DNA from: Pedobacter sp. KBW06
Lineage (GTDB): Bacteria; Bacteroidota; Bacteroidia; Sphingobacteriales; Sphingobacteriaceae
Direction of reading: 5' to 3'
NCBI RefSeq assembly: GCF_003852525.1
Contig: NZ_QAJL01000007.1
Span: 62,001 to 126,000, forward strand
DNA length: 64,000 nucleotides
Shown here: in pieces, positions 43,666 to 52,832 of the stretch
Layout of the letters: each line of letters opens with the position of its first letter
Numbering within the stretch: the first letter of the stretch is position 1
Notes under the pieces: model-generated
The model's input: only the letters and a program-made list of their open reading frames with translations
What the model was told of the DNA's origin: nothing
Database searches by the model: none
Program-made: the position numbers and the translations under genes

Positions 43666-44439
43666 TTACCACCATTTCAAAGGGAATTCAAGCTGATCTA
43701 CAGAACCAACAATCAAGTCTGGTTTAAAGGCATACTCACTTAAACTTTCTTTTTTTGCGATTCCGGACAAAACCAATATGGTCTTATAGCCCATTTGTAC
43801 GCCTCCCTGTATATCGGTCTCCATCGTATCCCCTATTACCGTCGTTTCTGCGGTTTCCAGTCCCAGATACTTTCTGGCCGAACGCATCATGACAGGGCTC
43901 GGCTTCCCGATAACAAACGCTTTCCTGCCGGTGGCCTCTTCAATCATTGCTGTAGTGGCGGCTATGCCCAGGTTGTTCCATCCCGGTTTTTTAGGAGATG
44001 GATCCTGATTGGTCGTGATAAATTTGGCACCTGCCAGAATCATGTCTACGGCGCGTTGTACCATTTCCAAAGTAAAATTCCTGCCTTCACCCAATACCAC
44101 AAACTCCGGATCAGTGTTCACGAGGTTAATCCCGTTTTCATGTAAACTGGTAATCAGTCCGCCCTCTCCCAATACATATGCAGTTCCGTTTTCACCCTGG
44201 TCGCCCAGAAATTTACCGGTCGCCATAGCACTGGTGTAAACATGCTTTTCAGTCACCTCAATACCCAGCAGTTTCAGTTTACGAACCACATCAAGCCGGG
44301 TACGCTGGCTATTGTTCGTCATAAAGGTAAAGGGGATGTCGTTTTTAAGCAGATTGGCAATAAACTTATCAGCGCCCTCTATTAAAGTTTCGCCACTGTA
44401 AATGACACCATCCATGTCAATTAGAAGTCCGTGTTTCAT
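43666..44439 (-). CDS. HAD-IIA family phosphatase (NagD-like)
   Basis: The 257-aa protein has the HAD motifs: LLIDMDGVIYSGE (motif I, D8 and D10), FTFMTNNSQRTR (motif II), and GDTMETDIQGGVQMGYKTIL (motif IV region). The cap domain between them is the C2A type of the NagD/p-nitrophenylphosphatase subfamily. It hydrolyses phosphate esters of nucleotides or sugars; the physiological substrate is unknown. It stands alone, with about 260 bp upstream holding the control region of the metal-uptake operon. Confidence 0.92.
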   Translation of the reverse strand: MKHGLLIDMDGVIYSGETLIEGADKFIANLLKNDIPFTFMTNNSQRTRLDVVRKLKLLGIEVTEKHVYTSAMATGKFLGDQGENGTAYVLGEGGLITSLHENGINLVNTDPEFVVLGEGRNFTLEMVQRAVDMILAGAKFITTNQDPSPKKPGWNNLGIAATTAMIEEATGRKAFVIGKPSPVMMRSARKYLGLETAETTVIGDTMETDIQGGVQMGYKTILVLSGIAKKESLSEYAFKPDLIVGSVDQLEFPLKWW

Positions 44440-44638
44440 ATTTTTCTGTCCGTAATTTCGTAATAATGATTTAGTTTCCTTTTGCCGCTTAATTTACAAT
44501 AAAGATGCACATATATCATAATGATTAAAAGCAGGGCAAAAACACTTTGCAAATTGATATTGCTGACTTAATAATCAGGCCGCTTCTTTTAAAGATCAAT
44601 GCTTTTATTTTAACAAGGACCAAACACAAGGATTAAGA

Positions 44639-44696
44639 TTCTAAATCTATTCTAATCTTCTGCTTATCCCCCTCACATACGATCATTATATAATTG
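44639..44696 (+). promoter_or_regulatory. Metal-uptake operon promoter with 11-bp phased repeats
   Basis: TTCTAAATCTA (44639-44649) and TTCTAATCTTC (44650-44660) are an 11-bp direct repeat, with a weaker third unit (TGCTTATCCCC) from 44661. A -7-like TATAATTG lies at 44689-44696, only 4 bases before the ATG, so the mRNA may be nearly leaderless. The same CTAATC/GATTAG core with 11-bp phase lies before the porin-urease and Usp operons. The repeats are seen; OmpR-family control is inferred. Confidence 0.5.
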
Positions 44697-44700
44697 TAAG

Positions 44701-45717
44701 ATGAAAAAACACTACAGTTGTCTATTTTCCCTGATCGTCTTTGCCTCATCACTGAGCGCTTGCGGGACCAATAAAACAGACAAAAAGAATTACCGGATAA
44801 GCGCTGTTGACGCAATCGGCGATACGATCCGCTTAACAAAGCCTGCTCAAAGGGTGGTTGCACTCATTCCCGCAGCCCTCGACGCCATTTACATGCTTCA
44901 TGCAGATAGTGCAATTATCGGCGCGCCAAACCGCGTCTACACCGATCCCAATCTGTACCCTTATTTTTCAAAAGTTGATCCGAGAATTAAAGAAAAGAAG
45001 ATCGCCACTCCCGCTTTGGCAGAGGGAGGACCGAATATGGAAACGATCATTAAGCTAAATCCCGACCTGGTCATTGTACAATCCAACCATACCGACGCGA
45101 TCACAATGCTTAAAGAACTGGGAATTGCCGTATTCGGCATAACTTCTCAAAACTTCGAACAGCTCAACGAGGAAATACAAAACCTGGGGATCCTCCTGGG
45201 CAAAGAAGACAGGGCTAAAGAACTCCTGTCCTTCAGTCAAAGTCAGATCGCCGGACTGAAAGAGAGAAACAGAAACATAAGCCAGAAAAAAACCATTTAT
45301 TACTCCTGGTCCGGGGGCCGTATTTATTCCACTACGGGCAGAAAAGGGATGATGAACGACTGTTTCGAAATGGCAGGTCTGGAGAATGCCTGTCCACATG
45401 ACATCGATGCACCTAACATCAGTCCTGAAACCCTGATCAGCTGGAATCCCGACATTATGCTGCTTTGGAATACAGATGAAAGTGTCTTGTATCAGCAAAA
45501 AGAACTTTCTTCCCTGAAAGCCTTAAAAGAAAAAAAAGTTTTCAATCTTAGTCCGCCGTTCTTATACGACCCGCATACCCTAAAAATCCTACTGGCTTCC
45601 GTTGCGATCAACCAGTACAGCTACCCGGGAACTGCAAATGAAAAACTGAGCTTCCGGCAAATGGAAATCCTGTCTGGTCTGTATGGTCCGGAAAAAGCTA
45701 AACTAATCCTGAGATGA
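44701..45717 (+). CDS. ABC transporter substrate-binding lipoprotein (siderophore/cobalamin/metal-chelate type)
   Basis: The 338-aa protein has a lipobox (ASSLSACGTN, Cys near residue 21) and the class III periplasmic-binding fold: TKPAQRVVALIPAALDAIYM, LNPDLVIVQSNH, TYYSWSGGRIYS-like strand and ISWNPDIMLLWN. This is the BtuF/FhuD/FepB type, which binds metal chelates. In diderms without a covalently anchored partner it sits in the periplasm. The permease start overlaps its stop. The nearby urease and hyp genes make a nickel chelate the most likely cargo, but iron-siderophore or cobalamin remains possible. Confidence 0.88.
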   Translation: MKKHYSCLFSLIVFASSLSACGTNKTDKKNYRISAVDAIGDTIRLTKPAQRVVALIPAALDAIYMLHADSAIIGAPNRVYTDPNLYPYFSKVDPRIKEKKIATPALAEGGPNMETIIKLNPDLVIVQSNHTDAITMLKELGIAVFGITSQNFEQLNEEIQNLGILLGKEDRAKELLSFSQSQIAGLKERNRNISQKKTIYYSWSGGRIYSTTGRKGMMNDCFEMAGLENACPHDIDAPNISPETLISWNPDIMLLWNTDESVLYQQKELSSLKALKEKKVFNLSPPFLYDPHTLKILLASVAINQYSYPGTANEKLSFRQMEILSGLYGPEKAKLILR

Positions 45718-46709
45718 TGCGCCGGATCCTTAGCAATGCCATTATTTATGGCCTGCCCCTTCCTGTCATTTTTATTTCCCTGCTGATCGGCTCTTCAGAC
45801 AACATTGGCTTTTCCGCCTTTTGGGACTGGATCAGCGCGACGCTTGATGGCAGTAATTCTGCGCCTTTGGTGGTAGAAAATGTGATTTTCAACATCAGGA
45901 TTCCAAGGGCATTGATGACTTTCCTCGTAGGTGCGGCACTGGCTACCTCAGGAGGTGTACTGCAGGCAATTTTCAGAAACCCATTGGTAGATCCATATAT
46001 CCTGGGAATCTCCTCCGGAGCAGCTTTCGGGGCTTCACTTGCCATATTAATTCCATTACTGTCGGTTCACATTTCCGCCTTTATTTTCGGGGCAGCAGCA
46101 GTCAGCCTGACCTATGTTTTCGGCTATACCAAAAATTCATCTTCCATCACGATTATCCTGGCAGGGATGATCGTATCCGGCTTATTTACAGCCAGCCTTG
46201 CCCTGGTACAATACCTGAGTGACCCTTTCAAACTGCAGGCCATTGTCCAGTGGACAATGGGAAGTCTGCACCTGAGTTCCTGGCATAAGGTACAGCAAAG
46301 CGTCATCCCGATCTCTGCCGGACTCCTGGGATTATACCTGATCCGCTGGAAGCTCAACCTGCTCTCCCTTGGTGATGAAGAAGCCAGGGCGGTGGGTGTC
46401 AACCCGGTTTACATCAAGGTCATTGCGGTAATTCTGGCCACAATGGTCACGGCAGTAGCAGTAGCCTCAGCGGGGATCATCAGTTTATACGGCCTTTTTG
46501 TACCGCACATTACCCGCATGCTCGTTGGTGCAAGCAATACCAAAACCACGCCGGCCAACATCTTTTTTGGGGGAACATTCCTGCTGATCATCGACAATTT
46601 CTGCAGAACGATATTCCCCTATGAAATTCCAATCGGAATCTTTACGATGATCATTGGTGCGCCCTTTTTTATATTCCTCATCAAGAAACGAAAAATCAAC
46701 TGGACATGA
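45714..46709 (+). CDS. FecCD/BtuC-type ABC permease
   Basis: The 331-aa protein has about ten hydrophobic helices and FecCD family motifs: RIPRALMTFLVGAALATSGG, NPLVDPYILGISSGAAFGAS and GLFVPHITRMLVG, with the EAA-like coupling loop near IRWKLNLLSLGDEEARAVGV. Its ATG overlaps the lipoprotein stop (45714 or 45717 are both possible). It forms the inner-membrane channel for the substrate handed over by the lipoprotein. The ATPase gene overlaps its stop (ATGA at 46706). Confidence 0.92.
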   Translation: MMRRILSNAIIYGLPLPVIFISLLIGSSDNIGFSAFWDWISATLDGSNSAPLVVENVIFNIRIPRALMTFLVGAALATSGGVLQAIFRNPLVDPYILGISSGAAFGASLAILIPLLSVHISAFIFGAAAVSLTYVFGYTKNSSSITIILAGMIVSGLFTASLALVQYLSDPFKLQAIVQWTMGSLHLSSWHKVQQSVIPISAGLLGLYLIRWKLNLLSLGDEEARAVGVNPVYIKVIAVILATMVTAVAVASAGIISLYGLFVPHITRMLVGASNTKTTPANIFFGGTFLLIIDNFCRTIFPYEIPIGIFTMIIGAPFFIFLIKKRKINWT

Positions 46710-47476
46710 GTATAGCTGCAATAAGCATAGAGAACCTAAGCTATTCCATACAAGGCAGACGCATCCTGGATCAGGTCTCACTTTCCCTTCCTGCAGATCA
46801 GTTTAGCGTTATACTGGGCAGAAACGGGAGTGGAAAATCCACCTTGTTTAACATGATTACCGGCAAATACCGCGACCCTTCGGGAGCCGTCTATCTGCTG
46901 GGAAAGGAACGAAATACCCTACCGGAAAAAGAACTGGCCAAAACAATCGGATTCCTTCCTCAGTTTCACCAGAGCATCTTTCCATTTTCCGTACATGATG
47001 TAGTCCTCACCGGAAGAGCAGCCTTTTACCGCTTTCTCCCCTCCCGGAACGATCATAAGATCGTCTCGGAAACACTGTCGAACATGGGGATCTCCCACCT
47101 TCAGGACAAGGCGTATACCGACCTTTCCGGAGGAGAGCGTCAATTGGTGCTCATTAGCCGCGTGATGGCCCAGGGACCGAAAATCCTGGTACTGGATGAA
47201 CCAACCAATCATTTAGACCTCCATTTCCAGGTATTGGTACTGGAAAAACTGAAACTTTATTCCAAAAGCGGCCATACCGTGGTCTGTATCATGCACGACC
47301 CCAATATGGCCAACATCTATGCCGACCACTGTTATTTCATGAAAGATCAGAAGGCCTGCGACAGCCATCTGATGAAAGCAGAACACCCCTCCATCAACCT
47401 TTACGAAGCACTTTATGACACCCCGCTCCTGCAGGTCCGGATAAAAGACAAAACGATTATTGTTCCAAAATTCTAA
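46706..47476 (+). CDS. ABC transporter ATP-binding protein (FepC/BtuD type)
   Basis: The 256-aa protein has Walker A LGRNGSGKSTLFNM (near residue 37), Q-loop FLPQFHQSIFPF, signature DLSGGERQLVLISR, Walker B ILVLDEPTNHLDLHFQ and H-loop VVCIMHDPNMA. It is the ATPase of the importer with the preceding two genes. Overlaps of a few bases through the operon indicate translational coupling. Confidence 0.94.
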   Translation: MSIAAISIENLSYSIQGRRILDQVSLSLPADQFSVILGRNGSGKSTLFNMITGKYRDPSGAVYLLGKERNTLPEKELAKTIGFLPQFHQSIFPFSVHDVVLTGRAAFYRFLPSRNDHKIVSETLSNMGISHLQDKAYTDLSGGERQLVLISRVMAQGPKILVLDEPTNHLDLHFQVLVLEKLKLYSKSGHTVVCIMHDPNMANIYADHCYFMKDQKACDSHLMKAEHPSINLYEALYDTPLLQVRIKDKTIIVPKF

Positions 47477-47477
47477 T

Positions 47478-47981
47478 ATGGCTTATCCAATCACGATCCC
47501 AACCGGGGCACTCATCAAAAGGGCAATAGACTTTTCTTACCAGTCGAGAAAAATACTGTTCCCCATGCTTTGTCATGATCAGCTGCCCGAAGACCTGCAA
47601 TTATTCGAATCTACTTACAGCAACGGAAATGCCGGAGCATTTCTGATTGCCAAAGACCACAAAGGAAAAATTGTTGGTTGTATTGCTGCAAGACCTTATA
47701 ATCATAGATTTAAGCAGTTCAGGCTAGCGTCAGAGGCGCCGGCTTACGAAATTTGCCGGCTCTACGTCCTCCCCGCTTACCGCCATCAGAAGATCGGGGG
47801 CATGCTGTTCTCCGGAATCAGCCTGCTGCTCCAGAGCAAGGGGATAGAACAATTGTATTTACATACCCACCCCTTCCTTGATGGCGCACAATTATTCTGG
47901 GAAAAAATGGGATTTAAACTGATCCACAGGGATCAGGATCCCCCCTTCTATACCATTCACATGCAACATAACATATCCTAA
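47478..47981 (+). CDS. GNAT-family N-acetyltransferase
   Basis: I take ATG 47478 (MAYPITIPTG, 167 aa), 1 bp after the ATPase stop; a TTG at 47460 is in the ATPase gene. The acetyl-CoA motif is YEICRLYVLPAYRHQKIGGMLFSG (motif A, R/Q-x-x-G-x-G/A like), followed by the motif B helix and FWEKMGFKLIHRDQ. Inside a metal-chelate uptake operon it may modify the chelator or a metabolite released from it, but no substrate can be read. It is followed by the receptor gene after 1 bp. Confidence 0.82.
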   Translation: MAYPITIPTGALIKRAIDFSYQSRKILFPMLCHDQLPEDLQLFESTYSNGNAGAFLIAKDHKGKIVGCIAARPYNHRFKQFRLASEAPAYEICRLYVLPAYRHQKIGGMLFSGISLLLQSKGIEQLYLHTHPFLDGAQLFWEKMGFKLIHRDQDPPFYTIHMQHNIS

Positions 47982-47982
47982 A

Positions 47983-50430
47983 ATGAGATCCATTTATTTA
48001 ATTTCCATAGGTTGCTTTTTTACTGTAACCCTCTCAAATCAGGCATTTGCCCAACAAACAGGAAGCATCAAAGGGCAGGTTCAGGATGAAAAAGGCCGCC
48101 CTGCATCAGACATCAATATTCGCATCCCTGCACTCCAAACCAAACAAAAAAGCAATGAAAAAGGAGGCTTTGTATTTAACAACCTGCCTTATGGCGAACA
48201 TCAGCTGATCTTTAGCGGAATTGGCCTTCAGTCTGATACCATCCTGGTCTCCATAAATGAAATGCAAAAAGAGGTACAGCTGCTTGTTCCTTTAATCAAT
48301 AACCAGGAACATTTGCAGGAAGTCGTGGTTATGGGCAGAACAAAGAAATCTTATGTAAATTCCAAAAGTTTCATTGGCTCAAAAACAGAATCCAGGATTA
48401 CGGAAATTCCCCAAACCATATCTGTAGTCACCAAAGAACTAATGGCCGACAAGCAGGCTTTTCTCATTACCGATGTCGTATCCGATCTTGCCGGAGTAAG
48501 CCAGTTTTCTGCTTACGATGACCTCAGCATCAGGGGCTTTAGGAATGGTTTCGAATCAGGCTTTCGCCTGGTCAATGGCCTCCGCTCCGGATATGGCTAT
48601 GGAACCAGCTTTTTCAGGATTCCCTTAACCTTAAATCTGGAAAGCATCGAAGTGCTGAAAGGGCCTGGTGCTGCCTTATTTGGAGACATCAGTCCTGGAG
48701 GAACCGTCAATCTAAACACCAAAAAGCCGCTTGAAGAAAGAAGAAATTCTGTCTCCTTAAGCGCCGGTTCCTTTAACACCATCCGCTCGGCAATTGACCT
48801 GACCGGTCCCCTGGATGCAGAGAAAAAAATACTTTACAGGCTCAATATGGGCCATGAAACCACCAATACCTTCAGAGAGGTCAACAACCGCAAATCGTAT
48901 ATGATCGCGCCGACCTTTACCTTCAGACCGAGCCCGAACACGACGATCAACGCGGAAATCAATTACAGCAATTTTGATGGATACCTGGATAGAGGAATGG
49001 GCATTAGAAGCGGCGACCTCTTTGCATTGAACCGCGCTTTCAGCCTGAGTCAGCCCAGCGACTATTTTAAGGTCAGCGACATTTCCTTTAACGCTTCCAT
49101 GAACCACCTCATCAGCGATAAGCTTTCTATAAATGCAAACTACCTGAAGTTTATCTACGCAGAAAACCTGGCCGAACACCGCACCCTGAATTCCTATGCA
49201 GACGCACCTTTAAATACGGTCATGAACATGCGTTATATAGAAAAACAAACCAAAGAATATACGGACAACATCTCTGCCTACCTGCATTACAAAGGCGGCA
49301 AACAGGATTTAAAGTACGATATCGTGGGGGGTCTGGACTATATCCAGTATGAAACAGACAAACGGGGCCATCAATGGGAGGCGAGAAACCAAACCATTAA
49401 CGGAAAAATTATCCCCTTACAATTTGACCTGAACAACCCGGGCTATGAATTGAGAAATACAGCCTTATACAACCGGCTTCCATTAGCGCAGTTTTTTGTA
49501 GATTACCTGAACTCCTCTTATCAGACCACAGGGATCTTTATTCAAAACAAAATCCGCTGGAAAGAAAGGTTGAATATCCTCCTGGGGCTCCGCTACGAAA
49601 ATTATGGCGACAAACGAAGGTTTGAAGGCAGTAACTTCGAAAAGGTGAAACAGTCGGTCTTATTGCCAAGGATTGGCCTGACCTATGCCATCAACCCCCA
49701 ATTCCATTACTTTGCCAGTTACAGTCAGGGTTTCATTCCAATCAATCCACAGTTCGTCCGCAATCCACAGAACTATGGCCGTACAGAGGCTTTCAAGAGT
49801 CAGACGAGCTATCAGCTGGAAACCGGAATTAAGACAGAACTGTTCAACAAAGCCATCTTCTCTTCGGTTTCGCTTTATCACATTGAACGCAAAAACATGC
49901 TGGTCAACAGCGGACAGCTCAATGAAGCCGGCAATCCGATCTACAGACAAAATGGGAGGGTAAAATCTCAGGGAGTAGAATTTGACATCAAAGGGAACCT
50001 CTTTCCTTCCCTGGAACTGAGCGCCAACTACGCCTTCAACATCACCGAGGTGATGGAGAGCGACCTTAAACTGGAAAAAGGAATGACCAATGCCAATGCA
50101 CCCAAACACCTGGCCTCAGTATGGACTAAATATACCCTCCGCGAGGGTAAACTAAAAGGATTGGGAATCGGTCTGGGTACACAACACACCGGTAAAAAGA
50201 GAATGGAAAACACGGTTCAAAACATTGCATCCGGCGAACTGGAATGGAACTTCTGGCCTTCGTATTTTATTGCAAATGCAGCAGTCTATTATAAACTGGA
50301 TAAAATGAGTATTTCTCTCAATGCCAACAACCTGTTCGATAAATACTACTTTGTAGGTGGCTACGATTATACCAGGGCATTTCCGGGAAGCCCGAGAAAC
50401 TTTATGACCGCAATCAGGTACACCTTCTAA
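47983..50430 (+). CDS. TonB-dependent receptor (siderophore/metal-chelate type)
   Basis: The 815-aa protein has a signal peptide (ISIGCFFTVTLSNQAFAQ), an N-terminal CarboxypepD_reg-like domain (GSIKGQVQDEKGRPASDINI), the plug (ITEIPQTISVVTKELMADKQ, DDLSIRGFRNGFESGF, IEVLKGPGAALFGDISPGG) and a 22-strand-type barrel ending RNFMTAIRYTF with a C-terminal Phe. The plug sequences are those of FhuA/FoxA/FpvA-type ferrisiderophore receptors, not SusC. It is the last gene of the five-gene uptake operon. The cargo is unknown; see the nickel inference. Confidence 0.92.
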   Translation: MRSIYLISIGCFFTVTLSNQAFAQQTGSIKGQVQDEKGRPASDINIRIPALQTKQKSNEKGGFVFNNLPYGEHQLIFSGIGLQSDTILVSINEMQKEVQLLVPLINNQEHLQEVVVMGRTKKSYVNSKSFIGSKTESRITEIPQTISVVTKELMADKQAFLITDVVSDLAGVSQFSAYDDLSIRGFRNGFESGFRLVNGLRSGYGYGTSFFRIPLTLNLESIEVLKGPGAALFGDISPGGTVNLNTKKPLEERRNSVSLSAGSFNTIRSAIDLTGPLDAEKKILYRLNMGHETTNTFREVNNRKSYMIAPTFTFRPSPNTTINAEINYSNFDGYLDRGMGIRSGDLFALNRAFSLSQPSDYFKVSDISFNASMNHLISDKLSINANYLKFIYAENLAEHRTLNSYADAPLNTVMNMRYIEKQTKEYTDNISAYLHYKGGKQDLKYDIVGGLDYIQYETDKRGHQWEARNQTINGKIIPLQFDLNNPGYELRNTALYNRLPLAQFFVDYLNSSYQTTGIFIQNKIRWKERLNILLGLRYENYGDKRRFEGSNFEKVKQSVLLPRIGLTYAINPQFHYFASYSQGFIPINPQFVRNPQNYGRTEAFKSQTSYQLETGIKTELFNKAIFSSVSLYHIERKNMLVNSGQLNEAGNPIYRQNGRVKSQGVEFDIKGNLFPSLELSANYAFNITEVMESDLKLEKGMTNANAPKHLASVWTKYTLREGKLKGLGIGLGTQHTGKKRMENTVQNIASGELEWNFWPSYFIANAAVYYKLDKMSISLNANNLFDKYYFVGGYDYTRAFPGSPRNFMTAIRYTF

Positions 50431-50453
50431 AAACATTTTATAAAAAACAAAAA

Positions 50454-50479
50454 GGGGATGGCATTAAAATGCCATCCCC
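50454..50479. terminator. Bidirectional terminator between uptake and urease operons
   Basis: GGGGATGGCATT (50454-50465) pairs with AATGCCATCCCC (50468-50479). On the minus strand it is followed by a T-rich run, which suits the end of the urease operon. On the plus strand it follows the TonB receptor stop by 24 bp. Confidence 0.8.
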
Positions 50480-50491
50480 AAAACCATCAAA

Positions 50492-50968
50492 CTATCTTTT
50501 TTGTCCGACGATATTGCCATAACAATTGATCATCTGTGAAGGATCCAGTCTATAATTGGCCAATGTGACCGGCGAACCATACTTTTGCTGCAGTGCCGGG
50601 AACAGCTGTCCATCATAAGCAAAGGCAATCTTATTTTCATCAATCAGATAAATAGGCAAATGCCTGTTGCCCACATCAAAACAGAACAAACCCACCAATT
50701 CCAGATCATTGGAATGCAGCACAATGCAGGTACAGGGTTTGATGAAGATCCTGATCACACAGACCTCATCCAGATAGATCACCGTACCCTGCTGCAACAC
50801 GGCAGACAAAGGTTTGTCGAGATGGATCATCCTGCCCGACAAAGTTTCCCTTTTGATTAAAGTACGGTTCACTTCATACCATTCCAGTACCAGACTATCC
50901 TCTTCCTGATGCTGCAATGGAGTGAGCACAGGCAATGAGTCAATTTTGATGACCTGATTATTGAGCAC
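50492..50968 (-). CDS. ureE2: UreE-family urease nickel metallochaperone, second copy
   Basis: The C-terminal half has the UreE nickel-domain signature FDVGNRHLPIYL, close to the FEIGNKHTPIFI of the copy next to ureC. The whole protein aligns in pattern with that copy (the N-terminus VLNNQVIKIDS against MIKTDRVIANLY). I use the GTG at 50968, which gives 158 aa and an 11-base overlap with hypB; an ATG at 51031 would add 21 basic residues read inside hypB. No His-rich tail is present. Having it behind hypB suggests a delivery step tied to HypA/HypB. It is the last gene of the eleven-gene urease operon. Confidence 0.75.
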   Translation of the reverse strand: MLNNQVIKIDSLPVLTPLQHQEEDSLVLEWYEVNRTLIKRETLSGRMIHLDKPLSAVLQQGTVIYLDEVCVIRIFIKPCTCIVLHSNDLELVGLFCFDVGNRHLPIYLIDENKIAFAYDGQLFPALQQKYGSPVTLANYRLDPSQMINCYGNIVGQKR

Positions 50969-51665
50969 TTTTTTCACGCTTTTCTTTAACTTTAGCACGC
51001 AGCCAGTCACACCATTCTTCCATCCCATCATCTTTCAGGCTGCTGATGGCAATGACTTCCAGATTGGGATTCACTTCTCTTGCATCCTTAGTTACCGCTT
51101 CCACGGAAAAAGGAACATAAGGCAGCAGATCAGATTTAGAAACGAGCATCAATTCGCTCGTCAGGAACATTCTTGGGTATTTTTTAGGTTTATCATCCCC
51201 CTCTGTAGCCGCAAGAAGCGTCACACGGTAATCTTCTCCCAGGTCAAAGGCCGCAGGGCAAACCAGGTTCCCAACATTCTCGATAAAAAGGAGGTCACAT
51301 GAACTCAGGTCAATATGGTCTAAAGCCTGCAGGATCATCTGCGCTTCAATATGGCACATCCCTCCTGTCACGATCTGCAAAGCATTGATTCCTACCTCAC
51401 GCATACGGATCGCATCCCTTTCGGTCTCCGGATCACCTACCAGCACTGCAATCCCAAGCTCTGCACCCAGGCGCTTACCGGTTTCCTGCATCAGGGTGGT
51501 TTTCCCGGAACCAGGTGAAGAACAAACATTGATCACACAGATCCCCGGAATGCGGTCTCTGATGGCTTTAGCTACAAAATCATTGGCTTTCAATAAATTC
51601 AGGGTTGTATTGTCACATTGTACCGACCCTACCGGCATCTGATTACTTTTCGGTGTTGCTGTCAT
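50958..51665 (-). CDS. hypB: HypB-type nickel GTPase
   Basis: The 235-aa protein has the SIMIBI GTPase core: Walker A CSSPGSGKTTL (near residue 49), DPETERDA (switch), GGMCHIEAQM (the Cys-His metal pair of the G domain, near residues 102-103), LLFIENVGNLVCP (Walker B) and SKSDLLPYV (NKxD-like). The N-terminal CxxCGC site of E. coli HypB is missing, so the high-affinity site is absent. HypB with HypA inserts nickel; in Helicobacter pylori the pair also activates urease. There is no hydrogenase gene in the window. Confidence 0.95.
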   Translation of the reverse strand: MTATPKSNQMPVGSVQCDNTTLNLLKANDFVAKAIRDRIPGICVINVCSSPGSGKTTLMQETGKRLGAELGIAVLVGDPETERDAIRMREVGINALQIVTGGMCHIEAQMILQALDHIDLSSCDLLFIENVGNLVCPAAFDLGEDYRVTLLAATEGDDKPKKYPRMFLTSELMLVSKSDLLPYVPFSVEAVTKDAREVNPNLEVIAISSLKDDGMEEWCDWLRAKVKEKREKSAQ

Positions 51666-52021
51666 TATTGTATGTTGTTTAAATCGTTAAAAATTACCTG
51701 ACTAATGCGAAGTTCTTCGCCCTGCATGACCTGCCCTGAGGGTTGGCCGCAAACGCAAACAAACCTGTGAAACCTGACTTCAAAGTCAGATTCACAGGTT
51801 GTGCAATGGGCAATAATCGGAAGCAGCTCCACTTCCAGCTCTGTTTCCCTGAACTGGACCTCGTCCAGAATAAATGCTTCAAAAGCATTCTGAATCAGGA
51901 TGGGTTGTATGTTGGCCAGCAATCCGGCCTGGATTCTTATTTTACTGATCTGCTTATAGGTATCCGGATAAGCTTGTTCCAGCGTTTTAAAAATGTCCTT
52001 AACTATAGCTATTTCATGCAT
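51665..52021 (-). CDS. hypA: HypA-type nickel metallochaperone
   Basis: The 118-aa protein starts MHEIAIVKDIF; the N-terminal Met-His-Glu is the nickel site of HypA (His2, Glu3). The zinc domain has HCTTCESDFEV (CxxC) and then FVCVCGQPSG, i.e. CxC in place of the usual second CxxC. The fold and length fit the family. It overlaps ureD by 13 bases and hypB by 1 base, so it is translated with the urease assembly genes. Confidence 0.95.
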   Translation of the reverse strand: MHEIAIVKDIFKTLEQAYPDTYKQISKIRIQAGLLANIQPILIQNAFEAFILDEVQFRETELEVELLPIIAHCTTCESDFEVRFHRFVCVCGQPSGQVMQGEELRISQVIFNDLNNIQ

Positions 52022-52821
52022 AAATCTGATGGTTTAGTAATAGACTCCAGAAAATCTGTACACATGCTGGCAATCGTTTTTATAAAATTGTACAGCAGGT
52101 CCCCATTGTCGCCGAGTGCACGGAACAGGATCATGTCTTCAGCGCAGGTGGTAAATCCAAAGCTGATGTCTTCATAGTCGCCCCTGAAGATTTCATCCAG
52201 CTCCTTTTTAAATGCAGCAGCGTGTTCGGAGGCAAAAATCAAAGTGGCCTGATGGGTGTATCCTTCATGGAAAAGCATTTTATCAATGGGCTGATCCTTA
52301 GGTTTCAAAACCTGATTGTCGATATAGACCAGTTTTTTCTCCCTGTAAATCTTCGTGGTACTGTGCAGTTTTTCATACTCAAATACCTCATCACGAAATA
52401 CCCGTCCTGCGCAAATGACATCTCCCCAAAGCAATGTGGCTCCTTTTTCAAGGTATACCTGATTAACCGTCGTAAATATCGAATCCTTAAATGGGGTAAT
52501 CGGATGTGGGATATACTGAAAAAGTGCATCCTCACCTACCTGAACAACCATCTGCTGACTCGCCCCGGTTTTCATCGGATGCAGTTTATTGTAAGATTGG
52601 GAGTACAGGTGCAAACAGCCCTGATCGGCAATCTCTACCTCAATCTTCAAGTGATCGTCGTCCATAATTCCTGGCGAGGAACTCATAATGATCAATTCGA
52701 TGTGCTGATTAGAGCGCTGCGTTCCATAATGTACGATTTTGTAAGGGGCATTGTAAAAGCTGTCTTTCAACAGGCTCTTGCCTTCCTCTGTCAATACGCT
52801 GATCTTAATTGCACTGTCCAT
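52009..52821 (-). CDS. ureD: Urease accessory protein UreD
   Basis: The 270-aa protein has the UreD pattern: HLYSQSYNKLHPMKTGASQQM (the conserved 'SxSxxKxxxM' basic strand), LFQYIPHPITPFKDSIFTT and GATLLWGDVICAGR. UreD bridges the apo-urease and the UreF-UreG complex and carries nickel through a tunnel. It lies between ureG and hypA, after ureG by 11 bp. Confidence 0.92.
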   Translation of the reverse strand: MDSAIKISVLTEEGKSLLKDSFYNAPYKIVHYGTQRSNQHIELIIMSSSPGIMDDDHLKIEVEIADQGCLHLYSQSYNKLHPMKTGASQQMVVQVGEDALFQYIPHPITPFKDSIFTTVNQVYLEKGATLLWGDVICAGRVFRDEVFEYEKLHSTTKIYREKKLVYIDNQVLKPKDQPIDKMLFHEGYTHQATLIFASEHAAAFKKELDEIFRGDYEDISFGFTTCAEDMILFRALGDNGDLLYNFIKTIASMCTDFLESITKPSDLCMK

Positions 52822-52832
52822 ATTTTTCTCTC

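Noticed and set aside
44440-44700. Cobalamin or nickel riboswitch before the metal-uptake operon
   Set aside because: I could not find conserved riboswitch sequence boxes; the only clear structure is the direct repeat and a promoter close to the ATG.
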